DNA of 64,000 nucleotides, from assembly GCF_000165505.1 (NCBI RefSeq), contig NC_014632.1:868001-932000 (forward strand), written 5' to 3'. The notes under the pieces were generated by a model. That model worked only from the letters and a program-made list of their open reading frames with translations, had not been told where the DNA came from and did no database searches. Shown piece by piece: positions 23,717 through 33,441 of the stretch. Position numbers and translations under genes: made by a program. Within the stretch, counting starts at the first letter, position 1. Each line of letters begins with the position of its first letter. The DNA comes from Ilyobacter polytropus DSM 2926. Its GTDB lineage: Bacteria > Fusobacteriota > Fusobacteriia > Fusobacteriales > Fusobacteriaceae.

Positions 23717-24199
23717 TTATTTATTTCTTGTTAGCTGTCTTTCAAAAGCTCTTAAATGCTTTTCTGAACTATTTTTAAGTTTTATAAACACCATCTTAAT
23801 GTCTTCTGGAAGTTCGTTTCCCAAAAGTTTTTCATACATAGCAATATTGGCAATTTCAGATGAAACCCCAATACGATAAGCTTCTTCTAGACTGTCAGGC
23901 AAAACCACAGTATTTTTTGTTATAACAGGATAGTCCACATTGTATTTTTCAAGAAGTGGCTCGAGATATTTTATATGTCTTTTTTCTGCTTCTATGATAT
24001 TTACAAAGGGTCTTATTTTACCGTATTTTGAAATTATTTTATCATATTCTGCTTTTGCCATGAGTTCGTCTTCCATAGAATATGTAAGAGCTTGTTCTAT
24101 ACTAAGGGAATTCATACTATCTGTTCTAGAAGCACCAACATTAGAAAAAGCAGTAATTGAAATAACCATTAATCCCAATACAAGAGTTTTTATTTTCAT
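23717..24199 (-). CDS. Secreted DUF2202 ferritin-like protein
   Basis: A 160-residue protein with an N-terminal signal peptide (MKIKTLVLGLMVISITAF, cleavage likely after NVGA) and a DUF2202 four-helix ferritin-like domain. Metal-ligand-type residues recur on the helices: ALTYSMEDELMAKAEYDKI, EAEKRHIKYLEPLL, GVSSEIANIAMYEKLL and NSSEKHLRAFERQL. A periplasmic di-iron or metal-binding role is possible but untested. The ATG at 24199 is preceded on its strand by AGGAGGTGG; the longer frame from 24223 would include that site as codons. Monocistronic. Confidence 0.82.
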   Translation of the reverse strand: MKIKTLVLGLMVISITAFSNVGASRTDSMNSLSIEQALTYSMEDELMAKAEYDKIISKYGKIRPFVNIIEAEKRHIKYLEPLLEKYNVDYPVITKNTVVLPDSLEEAYRIGVSSEIANIAMYEKLLGNELPEDIKMVFIKLKNSSEKHLRAFERQLTRNK

Positions 24200-24442
24200 T
24201 TTATTTCCACCTCCTGATTCCATACTAAATAATACTTTTTAATTGTGACAGAATTGTTACAGAAAATTATTGTACAATATAATTATATCTTATCAGTAAA
24301 TTTTATAAAATTCTTTCACTGGAATTATATTTTGAAATTTGTTTACCGATTTAGTAAAATTCTGAGAAGTTTAAGCTACTTAAATTCTTTGTTGGAAAAA
24401 AATTTGATTAATAGATAAAAAATATGATATTCTAGTACTACG

Positions 24443-24476
24443 AACAGGTTAAAAAACATATGTATTTTAACCTGTT
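24443..24476. promoter_or_regulatory. 34-base near-perfect palindrome before the OFA transporter gene
   Basis: AACAGGTTAAAA (24443-24454) and TTTTAACCTGTT (24465-24476) are exact inverse copies; between them A-ACATATGT-A extends the symmetry with a single A/A mismatch. It ends 11 bases before the AGGAG of the next gene. It could be an operator in the leader or an attenuating hairpin. Confidence 0.6.
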
Positions 24477-24498
24477 AATATTGAGATAGGAGTTGTTT

Positions 24499-25692
24499 AT
24501 GAAAAAAAGAGAATTTTATATTGTGAGCGGTCTTGTAATGTTTCTCTGTATGGGAACTATCTATTCATGGAGTGTTTTTCAAAAGCCTTTAGTAGAGGCA
24601 TTGAAACTGACTTATGGCAAGAATATATCACCAACTATGGCAAGTATGCCATACACAGTATTCTTATTCTGTTATGCTTTTTCGATGCCTGTAGCTGGGA
24701 GGTTTATAAAAAAGGTAAACCCAAAAGCTCTTGCAATAGGTGGGTCATTGGCGATATCTTTTGCCTGGATATTAGCTGGATTTGCTGACAGCATCCACTT
24801 TATTATAGCTACTTATGGTATTATTGGCGGTATAGGGGTAGGGATTGTGTACGGAATACCTATGGCAGTAGTTACTGAGTGGTTTCCTGATAAAAAAGGA
24901 TTTGCTGTGGGACTTACACTTCTTGGATTTGGATTATCTCCTTTTATCACTGCACCACTTGCCAACAAATTAATACAAACCTTTGGAGTTTTTCCTAGTT
25001 TCAAAATACTAGGTGTATCATTTGCAGTTATACTGAGTCTGTTATCCTTGACTCTTAAATTTCCAGATAAAAAAGAGGATAACAAAACAATAAGTGATAA
25101 CATAATGCTCGAGCTTACTCCAAGAGAGATGATGAAAACGACGACATTTTATACAATGTGGTGTTGTTTTGTGATCGGTACTTTTTCTGGACTGATGATT
25201 ATTGGTTTATCTAGTACCTATGCACAAGAAATTGTAAATTTAAATCCTGCTAAAGCGGCTATGTTTACATCCTTTTTTGCAATTTTTAACGGGATAGGTC
25301 GACCGATCTTTGGTGCACTTACAGACAAGCTTGGAACAAAAAAGACCATCACTTTGTCATATTTACTGATAATAACTGCAGGAGTACTTTCTTTACTATT
25401 TAAGGGGAATATATTTATATTCGGACTTTCCTTTGCAATTATGTGGTTAAACCTAGGTGGGTGGCTAGCAATTGTTCCAGCCTCTACAGTTAATTTATTT
25501 GGAAAAAGTCATTATAGTGCAAATTATGGTATTCTTTTTACGGCCTATGGTATAGGGGCTTTATCCCAAGGATTCGTAGGAGGATATATCGACGAGGCTT
25601 TTGGTTCTTATTTTTATATTTTCTATCCTGTAATAGCAGCATGTGTGATCGGACTGATTATTTCTAATAAATTTATAGGTGAAAATAAATAA
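24499..25692 (+). CDS. OFA-family MFS transporter
   Basis: A 397-residue 12-helix major facilitator of the oxalate/formate antiporter (OFA) family. Start YIVSGLVMFLCMGTIYSWSV is the family signature; loop 2-3 has PVAGRFIKKVNPKALAIGG, and GIGVGIVYGIPMAVVTEWFP and FGALTDKLGTKKTITLSY follow. OFA members exchange small carboxylates such as oxalate, formate, pyruvate or lactate; the substrate here cannot be told. The ATG at 24499 has AGGAG 6 bases upstream. Monocistronic, with a 34-base palindrome in its leader that probably regulates it. Confidence 0.88.
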   Translation: MKKREFYIVSGLVMFLCMGTIYSWSVFQKPLVEALKLTYGKNISPTMASMPYTVFLFCYAFSMPVAGRFIKKVNPKALAIGGSLAISFAWILAGFADSIHFIIATYGIIGGIGVGIVYGIPMAVVTEWFPDKKGFAVGLTLLGFGLSPFITAPLANKLIQTFGVFPSFKILGVSFAVILSLLSLTLKFPDKKEDNKTISDNIMLELTPREMMKTTTFYTMWCCFVIGTFSGLMIIGLSSTYAQEIVNLNPAKAAMFTSFFAIFNGIGRPIFGALTDKLGTKKTITLSYLLIITAGVLSLLFKGNIFIFGLSFAIMWLNLGGWLAIVPASTVNLFGKSHYSANYGILFTAYGIGALSQGFVGGYIDEAFGSYFYIFYPVIAACVIGLIISNKFIGENK

Positions 25693-25794
25693 AGACCTTT
25701 TTTCTATAGAGGTTATTATAATATATGAATTAGAACTTAATAAATTGTTTGATTTACTGAAAATAAAATAAATAACGATAAGATAGACTAAATA

Positions 25795-25839
25795 AAAAAG
25801 GTGGCAGCAGTAGGATAATCTACTGAAGTCACCTTTTTT
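25795..25839. terminator. Bidirectional terminator
   Basis: AAAAAAGGTG...CACCTTTTTT with an inner CAGTAG/CTACTG stem, symmetric A and T runs, between the convergent OFA and carbonic anhydrase genes. Confidence 0.85.
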
Positions 25840-25859
25840 ATCTTTTGTAAATTTAAAAT

Positions 25860-26495
25860 TTAAACTTCATAATTAAGTGGAATAATCCCATCTTTTTTCC
25901 ATTTTTCAAGAGGGTATTCGATCTCTTTAATCTTTCCGTTCCTGATATCTAAGATCCATCCGTGAATCTTTGGATATTTTCCAGAAACTATTTTGTTTTT
26001 TACAAAGGGTATTTTAAAAACATGCATTAGCTGTTCCAAAACATTTAATTCTGTGATTCTGTCCAATCTATCATCAAGATTTTCAATTTTTTCAAGTTCT
26101 TCTCTATTTTGTATGATTAGTTTTTTTATAGGCATCAACCAATTTCCAGTAAGATCTGTACATCCCTCATTTTTATAGGCTGATTTTATTCCACCACATT
26201 CATAATGACCTGAGACTATAATATGTTCAACTTCGAGACTTTCCACAGCATATTCTATAACAGAAAGAAGATTCATATCATTTGAAAATACCTGATTGGC
26301 TATATTTCTGTGTATAAAAAAGTTACCTGGTTCAGATTTTGTAAATGTGTCTATTGGCATTCTACTGTCTGAACAGCCTATGTATAAAAAAGGAGGTTTT
26401 TGCCCACTGGACAATTTTTCAAAGTAGTCTCTATCAGAGTCTACTTTTTCTTTTACCCAATCACTATTTTTTTTAACCAAATCTTTATATCTCAT
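25860..26495 (-). CDS. Beta-carbonic anhydrase
   Basis: A 211-residue cytosolic beta-class carbonic anhydrase that interconverts CO2 and bicarbonate. Zinc ligands are Cys41 (IGCSDSRMP, with the Asp43-Arg45 dyad), His97 and Cys100 (GHYECGGIKSA). Length and order fit the plant/CynT-like branch. No signal peptide. In an organism with biotin- and CO2-linked decarboxylation metabolism, bicarbonate supply is a plausible role. Monocistronic; the start ATG is followed upstream by an AT-rich 195-base region with no clear promoter. Confidence 0.93.
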   Translation of the reverse strand: MRYKDLVKKNSDWVKEKVDSDRDYFEKLSSGQKPPFLYIGCSDSRMPIDTFTKSEPGNFFIHRNIANQVFSNDMNLLSVIEYAVESLEVEHIIVSGHYECGGIKSAYKNEGCTDLTGNWLMPIKKLIIQNREELEKIENLDDRLDRITELNVLEQLMHVFKIPFVKNKIVSGKYPKIHGWILDIRNGKIKEIEYPLEKWKKDGIIPLNYEV

Positions 26496-26690
26496 ATTTT
26501 TTTCCTTTTATTAATTTATTGGTTTCATTTTTTAAACTTTGGAGTGTATAATTATATACATCTATGCCTATAGCAATATAATTATAAGTTATTTTTATTA
26601 TTATATATATAATTGGTATTTCTTTCAACTAAATTCTTGTAAGGAAGAAGAAATTATTATATTATAAAAAAAATAGGAGGGGAAAATTTT

Positions 26691-27809
26691 ATGGATAAAA
26701 TTACAGTTGTTTCATGTGAAAAAGTAAAAAATGGATATAAAATAACTCTGGAGGATTCACCCCTATACCAAGACGGTAAGGGTGGTCAGTTAGGAGACAG
26801 AGGGAGTATAGCGAACAAAAATATCCTGTCCGTAGAAAAAAATTATATACTTGTAGATGGAGAAGTTCAGTTAGGAGAAAACGATCTTTTTATAGATTAT
26901 GACAGAAGAAAAGATATAGAGGTACAACACACTGCTCAGCACCTATTCTCGGCTATAGCTTACAATGAGTATTCTTTGAATACAGTTGGCTTCAGAATGG
27001 CAGAAGAGTATTCCACAGTGGACTTAGACTCAAAGGATCTCACAGAAGAAAATATAAAAGGCATCGAAAAAATGGTTAATAATGCTATCAAAAGTTCTAT
27101 TCCTGTAGAAACCTCAATAGTTAAAAGAGAAGAGGTTATGACCTTAGAAGGAATGAGGAAAACAGTGAGTGAGAAGGTTACTGGTGACGTCAGGATAGTA
27201 AAGATAGGCGACTTAGATACAAATGCCTGTGGAGGTTTTCACGTAAATAATATTTGTGAGCTGCAAATATTCAAAATCCTGTCATGGGAAAAAATAAAAG
27301 GAAATTATACAAGATTTTATTATATAGCAGGAAACAGAGCTATAGAGGATTATTATGGTAAAAATAAACTAATAGGGAAATTATGCCAAACTCTTAGCTG
27401 CAGGGAAAATGAAATAATAACCATGATAGATAAGATGGTTTCTGATAAAAAATCTTCAGAACTAGAACTTCGTTCCATTACACAAAATTATGCAAAAATT
27501 TTAGCTAAAGATCTTATGAACAATTCAGAAAATATAAATGGAAAGAAACTTATATTTTACCCGGAAAACAGTTTAGTCTCAAACTTTCTTCCAAAATATA
27601 TAGATATTTCAAAGTATATTTTGATTTTTGGAGATTCAGGACAGTTTACAATCACTTCTGAAAATATAAATTGTAAAGATTTTTTTAGTTTTTTAAAAAC
27701 AACAGGACAGATAAAAGGTGGGGGAAATGAATCAAGAGTCAATTTAAAAGGTGACATATCAAGAGATCTTATTTTTCAACAGTTGAAAGTATATTTATCT
27801 AAGTTGTAA
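26691..27809 (+). CDS. AlaX-type alanyl-tRNA editing protein with DHHA1 domain
   Basis: A 372-residue trans-editing hydrolase that removes Ser or Gly wrongly attached to tRNA-Ala. An N-terminal beta domain (about 1-70) is followed by the editing domain with zinc ligands His80 and His84 (HTAQHLFSA), Cys180 and His184 (NACGGFHV). A C-terminal DHHA1 domain ends in the GGG motif (IKGGGNESRVNLKG, about 340-353). This is the longer AlaX class seen in clostridia and fusobacteria. AATAGGAGGGG precedes the ATG. RlmN follows with its own promoter at the gene's end. Confidence 0.9.
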   Translation: MDKITVVSCEKVKNGYKITLEDSPLYQDGKGGQLGDRGSIANKNILSVEKNYILVDGEVQLGENDLFIDYDRRKDIEVQHTAQHLFSAIAYNEYSLNTVGFRMAEEYSTVDLDSKDLTEENIKGIEKMVNNAIKSSIPVETSIVKREEVMTLEGMRKTVSEKVTGDVRIVKIGDLDTNACGGFHVNNICELQIFKILSWEKIKGNYTRFYYIAGNRAIEDYYGKNKLIGKLCQTLSCRENEIITMIDKMVSDKKSSELELRSITQNYAKILAKDLMNNSENINGKKLIFYPENSLVSNFLPKYIDISKYILIFGDSGQFTITSENINCKDFFSFLKTTGQIKGGGNESRVNLKGDISRDLIFQQLKVYLSKL

Positions 27810-27832
27810 CTTTGTCTATTTTGTGGTATGAT
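27804..27832 (+). promoter_or_regulatory. Putative promoter of rlmN
   Basis: TTGTAA (27804-27809, overlapping the alaX stop), 17-base spacer, TATGAT (27827-27832), 33 bases before the rlmN start. Confidence 0.5.
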
Positions 27833-27864
27833 ATACCCCGATTGATTAATATTTGGAGGTAATT

Positions 27865-28914
27865 ATGGAGAGTACAACAAATCTCTTAAATTTAAATTTA
27901 AAAGAGTTAGAAGATTTTATTGTTTCTATCGGAATGAAGAAGTTTAATGGTAAGCAGATATTCGACTGGCTTCATGGAAAAATAATAAGAAATATAGACG
28001 ATATGACAAATATCTCTAAAAAGAACAGAGAACTTCTGCAGTCTAAAAGCTACATTCCTTTTTTAAACGTTGTAAAACACAAAACTTCTAAGATAGATTA
28101 CACTGAAAAGTTTGTTTTTAAATTAGAGGATGGAAATACAATAGAAACAGTTCTTTTAAAGCATAAAGAGAGAAATACTCTTTGTATTTCATCACAAGTG
28201 GGATGTCCTGTAAAATGTAGTTTTTGTGCTACGGGATTAGATGGTTTTGTGAGAAATCTAAATGTACATGAAATCTTAAATCAGGTATATACAGTACAGA
28301 GAAGATTTTTCAAAAGTGAAGGAAAGAATATAACAAATGTTGTTTTTATGGGCATGGGAGAACCAATGTTAAACATTGAAAATGTCATTAAAGCAGTGGA
28401 TATTCTTTCAGATGAAAATGGTATGAATATTTCAAAGAGAAGAATAACTATCTCTACTTCAGGTATTATTCCTGGAATCGAAAAGCTTCTACAGGAAAAA
28501 ATACCAGTAGAACTTGCAATATCTCTTCATGCAATAACAAACGAGAAGAGAGATGCTTTGATACCTATAAACAGAAAATATCCTTTAGAGGATCTATATA
28601 CAATACTAAATGAATACCAAAAGATTACAAAGCGAAGGATAACTTTTGAATATGTTCTTATTGACAAGCTGAACGTAACACAAAGTGATGCAGATAGACT
28701 TGCTGAATTTATGCATAGTTTTGACCATGTTTTGAACCTTATCCCTTATAATCCAGTTCCTGGAAACGATTACGAGAGACCAGCTCCTGAAAAGATAAAG
28801 AAATTTTATAATTATCTTTTAAATGAGAGAAAGGTTAATGTAACTTTAAGACATGAAAAAGGTTCTGATATAGATGGTGCTTGCGGGCAGCTAAGACAGA
28901 GCATCAAGAAATAA
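27865..28914 (+). CDS. rlmN: Dual-specificity RNA methyltransferase RlmN
   Basis: A 349-residue radical-SAM enzyme that methylates C2 of A2503 in 23S rRNA and A37 of some tRNAs. The [4Fe-4S] motif CxxxCxxC is at Cys114, Cys118 and Cys121 ([13 protein letters not shown]); [23 protein letters not shown] and LAISLHA are family motifs; the second catalytic cysteine lies in IDGACGQLR near the end. The ATG at 27865 has GGAGGT 4 bases upstream; an upstream TTG at 27853 is inside that site. Monocistronic with terminator. Confidence 0.95.
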   Translation: MESTTNLLNLNLKELEDFIVSIGMKKFNGKQIFDWLHGKIIRNIDDMTNISKKNRELLQSKSYIPFLNVVKHKTSKIDYTEKFVFKLEDGNTIETVLLKHKERNTLCISSQVGCPVKCSFCATGLDGFVRNLNVHEILNQVYTVQRRFFKSEGKNITNVVFMGMGEPMLNIENVIKAVDILSDENGMNISKRRITISTSGIIPGIEKLLQEKIPVELAISLHAITNEKRDALIPINRKYPLEDLYTILNEYQKITKRRITFEYVLIDKLNVTQSDADRLAEFMHSFDHVLNLIPYNPVPGNDYERPAPEKIKKFYNYLLNERKVNVTLRHEKGSDIDGACGQLRQSIKK

Positions 28915-28920
28915 ATTTAT

Positions 28921-28947
28921 TCCCCCTAATTTAAAGGGGGATTTTTT
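28921..28947 (+). terminator. Rho-independent terminator
   Basis: CCCCCT (28922-28927) pairs with AGGGGG (28935-28940), 7-base AT loop, then ATTTTTT. Confidence 0.88.
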
Positions 28948-29002
28948 ATGCTTATATTTATCTAAAAAAATTAAAAATTTTAAAGAGGTACGCTGTCCTT
29001 TA

Positions 29003-29031
29003 TTGTTTACTTATTCTGTTTATGTTAAAAT
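29003..29031 (+). promoter_or_regulatory. Promoter of the class A PBP gene
   Basis: TTGTTT (29003-29008), 17-base spacer, TAAAAT (29026-29031) with an extended TGT just before it; 30 bases ahead of the start codon. Confidence 0.65.
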
Positions 29032-29060
29032 GTAAATATAAAATTATAAAGAGGATGATT

Positions 29061-31214
29061 ATGAAAGATAATATGAAAAAAATATTTAAAGTCTCTATTT
29101 TATTTGCTTTTTTATCCATTATTGTTGTAGGGTTAATATCTTTTTCACTTATATATAGTGCTTATAAAAGTCTACCAGATGTAGGGAAGCTTGTGGAATC
29201 ATATACGCCTTCTGTACCCACAATTATATTTGACAGCAACGATGAGGTAATAGATTCAATATACCGTGAGAGGCGTGATACTGCGACGATTTCAGAAATA
29301 CCTGAAAATGTAAAAAATGCCTTTGTAGCAATTGAAGACAGAAGATTTTATACACATCATGGCCTAGACCCCCTTAGACTTGGAAGAGCGATAGCTGTCA
29401 ACATCTCTCAGGGAAGAGCGGCTCAGGGAGCTAGTACAATCACTCAGCAGCTGGCAAAAAATGCTTTTCTGACTCATGAAAAAAAACTTACCAGAAAAGT
29501 AAAGGAAGCCCTGATAACCTTAGAGATTGAAAGAAGTTACACAAAAGATGAAATTTTGGAAAAATATCTAAATGAGATATATTTTGGTGCAGGATCATAT
29601 GGTATAAAAACTGCAGCAAGATCTTTTTTTGAAAAAGATGTAGAAGATCTAAATCTTGCAGAGGGAGCTATGCTAGCAGGAATGCCAAATAGACCATCTC
29701 TCTATAACCCAAGAAAAAATTTAGAACAGTCTTTGAGAAGAACTAAGTTAATTTTGAATCAAATGAAAAAATTTAATTATATTACTGAAGATGAGTATAA
29801 CAGGGCTTTAAAACAAAAATTCCTTCTTGAAAAGGATCTTCCAGAAAATTATATCGCAGATGACTACACCTCTGTGATAAAAGAGAAAAATAGCAGGAAA
29901 TCTCTTAATTCACCTGATTTTACTGATATAGTTGAAAAAAGAATATTTGAAATGTTTGATGAAAATACAATTTATGAGGGCGGACTGAAAGTTTATACTT
30001 CCCTTGATCTGCAGATGCAAAAGGCTGCTATTGAAACTTTTAATAATTACAAGTTGCTAAAAGAAGATCCAAAGTTACAGGGAGCACTTATAACTATAGA
30101 TTCAAACAACGGTTATGTAAAAAGCATAATAGCTGGGAAAAACTTTAAAACAGGAAATTTCAACAGAGCAACTATGGCAAAAAGACAGGTAGGGTCTTCA
30201 TTTAAACCTTTTGTATATTTTACTGCTTTAAAGAAAGGGATTCCTATGAATGCAGTTGTAGAGGACTCTGAGATAGAATATAAAGACTGGAAACCCCAGA
30301 ATTACGGAGGTTACTTTTCAGGGAATATTACTGTTTTGCAAGCTATGGAAAAATCTGTTAATATTGTTGCAATAAAGCTTCTAGAAAAAGTAGGAGTGAA
30401 AAGTGTTATAAATACATTTAGAAAAACAGGGGTAGATGTAGATATACCGTATAATCTTTCTATTGCTCTAGGGACAATGAGCATGAGTCCACTAGACCTC
30501 GCTACAGCTTATATACCTTTTTCTAACGGAGGTTATAAGGTTAAACCTATATTTATATCAAAAGTTCTAGATAGATATGGAAATGTCCTTTACGAATCAC
30601 CTGTAGAGAAGGAAAAAATATTTGCCAGTGACAACGTGTCTTTAATCGTTCATATGATGAAAAATGTAGTTGCCAACGGTTCAGGAAGAAGAGCCCGTGT
30701 TACTGATAAGGACGGAAACTTCGTGGAGCAGGGAGGTAAAACAGGAACAACCAATGATTATAGATCTGCCTGGTTTGCAGGAATTACTCCTGAGTATGTC
30801 ACAACTCTTTATATAGGTTATGATGATAATTCACCGATGAAAAAAGCCACAGGTGGAGGAGCAGCTGCACCTCTTTGGGGAGAATATTATCAGGCAATGA
30901 TAAATAAAGATGCCTATACACCTGGGGAATTTCAGTTTATGGAAGACCATATAGAGAATGGGAATCTCATAACTGCAAATATTGATTCTAAGACTGGATT
31001 ACTTGGGGATTCCTCTAGCATATCCATAAGAAAAGGACTTTTCAAGCGAGGACAGGTTCCTGTAGAAAATAATAGCAGTTATTCCAAAGGACTTGAAAGT
31101 TTCTTTATAGGAGATGTTACACTTACAGATGAACTTTCAGCAGATGAGCTAAACGAGATAAAAAATCATCCTGATTTAGAAGAGGAGAAAATAATCTCCA
31201 GTGATCTTTTTTAA
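29061..31214 (+). CDS. Class A penicillin-binding protein (PBP1A-like)
   Basis: A 717-residue bifunctional peptidoglycan synthase anchored by one N-terminal helix (about residues 10-32). The GT51 glycosyltransferase domain (about 60-230) has the catalytic Glu in VAIEDRRFYTHHGLD, then GASTITQQLAKN and LNEIYFGAGSYGIKTAA. The transpeptidase domain (about 320-620) has SxxK in GSSFKPF, SxN in KSVN and KTG in GGKTGTTNDYRSAWFAG. The C-terminal ~70 residues are a variable tail. The ATG at 29061 has AGAGGATGATT ahead; the longer frame to 29022 overlaps the promoter. Monocistronic. Confidence 0.93.
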   Translation: MKDNMKKIFKVSILFAFLSIIVVGLISFSLIYSAYKSLPDVGKLVESYTPSVPTIIFDSNDEVIDSIYRERRDTATISEIPENVKNAFVAIEDRRFYTHHGLDPLRLGRAIAVNISQGRAAQGASTITQQLAKNAFLTHEKKLTRKVKEALITLEIERSYTKDEILEKYLNEIYFGAGSYGIKTAARSFFEKDVEDLNLAEGAMLAGMPNRPSLYNPRKNLEQSLRRTKLILNQMKKFNYITEDEYNRALKQKFLLEKDLPENYIADDYTSVIKEKNSRKSLNSPDFTDIVEKRIFEMFDENTIYEGGLKVYTSLDLQMQKAAIETFNNYKLLKEDPKLQGALITIDSNNGYVKSIIAGKNFKTGNFNRATMAKRQVGSSFKPFVYFTALKKGIPMNAVVEDSEIEYKDWKPQNYGGYFSGNITVLQAMEKSVNIVAIKLLEKVGVKSVINTFRKTGVDVDIPYNLSIALGTMSMSPLDLATAYIPFSNGGYKVKPIFISKVLDRYGNVLYESPVEKEKIFASDNVSLIVHMMKNVVANGSGRRARVTDKDGNFVEQGGKTGTTNDYRSAWFAGITPEYVTTLYIGYDDNSPMKKATGGGAAAPLWGEYYQAMINKDAYTPGEFQFMEDHIENGNLITANIDSKTGLLGDSSSISIRKGLFKRGQVPVENNSSYSKGLESFFIGDVTLTDELSADELNEIKNHPDLEEEKIISSDLF

Positions 31215-31363
31215 AGCTAAATATACTGAAGAAGTTACCTATCTTTGATGGACACATATAGAAAAAAATGTTATAATTTTTAAATATTGTTTTATAGAAA
31301 AATCTGATTCCAGTTGCTAGAATACATAAATAGTCTTTTAGTAAGATGTTTCAGAGTGTAGAT

Positions 31364-31396
31364 AAAAAGGGCTAGGCAATGGGGCTTAGCCTTTTT
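31364..31396 (+). terminator. Rho-independent terminator
   Basis: AAAAAGGGCTA pairs with TAGCCTTTTT with one bulge, loop about 12 bases, then T-rich. It lies 150 bases after the PBP gene. Confidence 0.68.
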
Positions 31397-31442
31397 AAAT
31401 TTTTATTTAAACATTTACAAGTATATTTTATCGGAGGTAAAG

Positions 31443-31910
31443 ATGAGTAATAACGACATTATGAGAGGATTTAGGTATGCTCTAGATATTAAAGATTCAG
31501 AGATGGTAGAAGCATTTAAAATTTCGGGTTATGAACTCACAGTGGAGGATTTAAAAAACTTTTTAAAAAAAGACAGTGAAGAAGGGCAGGTTAAATGTAA
31601 CGATCGTATTATGACTTTGTTCCTAGACGGCTTTATTACTTTGAAAAGAGGTAAAAAAGAACCTAAAGAGGGAGAAGTCAAAAAGCCTGAAAAAAAACTT
31701 ACTAACAACATGATATTGAAAAAAATGCAGATATCCCTTAACTTAAGAAGTGATGATATGTTGAAAATATTCAAGGCAGCAGGACTAGAACTTTCAAATT
31801 CTGAATTATCGGCTTTGTTTAGAAATAAAAGTCATAAAAACTACATGGAATGTGGCGATAAATTTATGAGAAATTTTTTAAAAGGACTTACGATAACATA
31901 TAGAGGGTAG
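31443..31910 (+). CDS. YehS-like DUF1456 protein
   Basis: A 155-residue protein with two copies of the DUF1456 module of about 65 residues: NNDIMRGFRYALDIKDSEM ... FLDGFITLKRG and NNMILKKMQISLNLRSDDM ... FLKGLTITYRG, joined by a Lys/Glu/Pro-rich linker (about 70-85). This is the YehS family, small cytosolic proteins of unknown function found in many Gram-negative bacteria. GGAGGTAAAG precedes the ATG. Monocistronic. Confidence 0.88.
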   Translation: MSNNDIMRGFRYALDIKDSEMVEAFKISGYELTVEDLKNFLKKDSEEGQVKCNDRIMTLFLDGFITLKRGKKEPKEGEVKKPEKKLTNNMILKKMQISLNLRSDDMLKIFKAAGLELSNSELSALFRNKSHKNYMECGDKFMRNFLKGLTITYRG

Positions 31911-31944
31911 TTGAAAGGGTAAATTATAATTAAAAAGGCTATAT

Positions 31945-31981
31945 AAAAACAGAGGGAAGTAACTTGTATCCCTCTGTTTTT
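31945..31981. terminator. Bidirectional terminator at the edge of the polysaccharide locus
   Basis: A perfect 13-bp stem AAAAACAGAGGGA / TCCCTCTGTTTTT with an 11-base loop. It stops both the YehS gene and the minus arm of the polysaccharide locus. Confidence 0.92.
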
Positions 31982-31989
31982 ATATTATG

Positions 31990-33342
31990 TTAATATGCTC
32001 CTTTTCGGTTTAATACATACTTAATAGTTTGAAGTAAAAGGACTATATCTAGCCACAAAGACCAGTTCCGTATATAATATAAGTCTGATGCAATTCTCTC
32101 TTCATAGTCTTCCACATCTGAACGTCCGTGGGACTGCCACATTCCTGTTATCCCAGGTTTTATTTGAAATACTTTTTTTCCAATCTCATAACCATAGTGC
32201 AGTTCGAGTTCTTTTTTAACAATTGGTCTAGGCCCCACAATGCTCATTTCACCTTTTAAAACATTTATAAATTGTGGAAATTCATCTAGGGAGCTTTCCC
32301 GAAGGAATTTACCAATTGGAGTAATTCGTGGATCATCTTTTAGTTTGAAATTATTGTAATATTCCTCTCTTTTCTTTTCGTCTTTCAACATCTCCTGGAG
32401 TCTCTCTTCTGCATCGGCATACATGGTTCTAAATTTATATATTTTAAATTCCTTTAGGTCTTTTCCTATCCTGGTATGCTTAAAGAAAAGAGGACCGCCA
32501 TCTTTTTTAATTTTTTTAGAAAAAATAACTATTAATATTCCTAGAATCAAGATTCCACCAAGACTTAATAAAACATCCATAATTCGTTTTATGAAATTTC
32601 TGAACTTTGAATGTATTTGCTGAGTGGCGGTTATAAGGAGCAAACCGTCATAATCCTGGATCTGAGAATTTAAGTTGAATATTCCATTATTGTCAGGTAT
32701 AAATTTCAATTTTTTGATATGCCCGTCTAAGTCATTGCTTATTTTTCTCCAGTTTAAATCTTTTAGGTCCGTCCCAGGAAGTGCAACTATAACCTGATCT
32801 ATAGGGTTAGTTTTTAGAAAATCAAGTAATTCACTGTATTTACAAACTACCTGACTTTCAGGCACATCACACTGATCACTTATTTGAACAAAACCTATAA
32901 GCTTGTACATAGAGGAGTGATGAATTTTTATTAGTTTGGCAAAGTGTTTTGCAGTAATTCCAGTACCAATAACCAATATTTTTTTCTTGAGGTATTTCCA
33001 GAAATGATTTTTAATAAAATTGGTGAAAAAGATATTGAAAAAAATAAATATAGTACTAAGAAATAGATAAAACCAGACATATTGAAAACCTAAGAATACA
33101 AAGTCAGTTATAACTATTATAACAAAAAATTCAGAGTGAAGCTGAAGTTGCTTTTTTAGGTCTTCCCAGACCAAAATATTATTTAAAGAGTAAGTCCCGT
33201 TGAAAATATTTAACACGAAATAGATAAAAAAAGTGTAAATAATAAAATTATTTTCTACATTAAAGATATAATTTAGGAAAAAATAAAATAAAATTTGGGC
33301 TGTGATTAAAAAAATATTTAACATAGTCTTAATTATAATCAC
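31990..33342 (-). CDS. Initiating undecaprenyl-phosphate sugar-1-phosphate transferase (WbaP/WcaJ type)
   Basis: A 450-residue polyprenyl glycosylphosphotransferase that starts repeat-unit assembly by moving a sugar phosphate to undecaprenyl phosphate. Four or five N-terminal helices (about 5-110) precede a nucleotide-binding-like domain (about 130-240) and the bacterial sugar transferase domain (about 260-450) with KRIMDVLLSLGGILILG, KIYKFRTMYADAEERL, LRESSLDEFPQFINVLKGEM, SIVGPRPI and PGITGMWQ. I choose GTG at 33342 with GGGAGGG 6 bases upstream. It is the last gene of the minus arm and ends at a strong terminator. The sugar (often Gal, Glc or fucosamine) is not predictable. Confidence 0.9.
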   Translation of the reverse strand: MIIIKTMLNIFLITAQILFYFFLNYIFNVENNFIIYTFFIYFVLNIFNGTYSLNNILVWEDLKKQLQLHSEFFVIIVITDFVFLGFQYVWFYLFLSTIFIFFNIFFTNFIKNHFWKYLKKKILVIGTGITAKHFAKLIKIHHSSMYKLIGFVQISDQCDVPESQVVCKYSELLDFLKTNPIDQVIVALPGTDLKDLNWRKISNDLDGHIKKLKFIPDNNGIFNLNSQIQDYDGLLLITATQQIHSKFRNFIKRIMDVLLSLGGILILGILIVIFSKKIKKDGGPLFFKHTRIGKDLKEFKIYKFRTMYADAEERLQEMLKDEKKREEYYNNFKLKDDPRITPIGKFLRESSLDEFPQFINVLKGEMSIVGPRPIVKKELELHYGYEIGKKVFQIKPGITGMWQSHGRSDVEDYEERIASDLYYIRNWSLWLDIVLLLQTIKYVLNRKGAY

Positions 33343-33441
33343 ACAAATCCCTCCCACCCTTATAAAAGTTTAAATAACTTTGCATAAAAAACGAACCACA
33401 ATTTTTTGTAGTTTTAATATTCTTGTTAAAGTTAATTTAAA

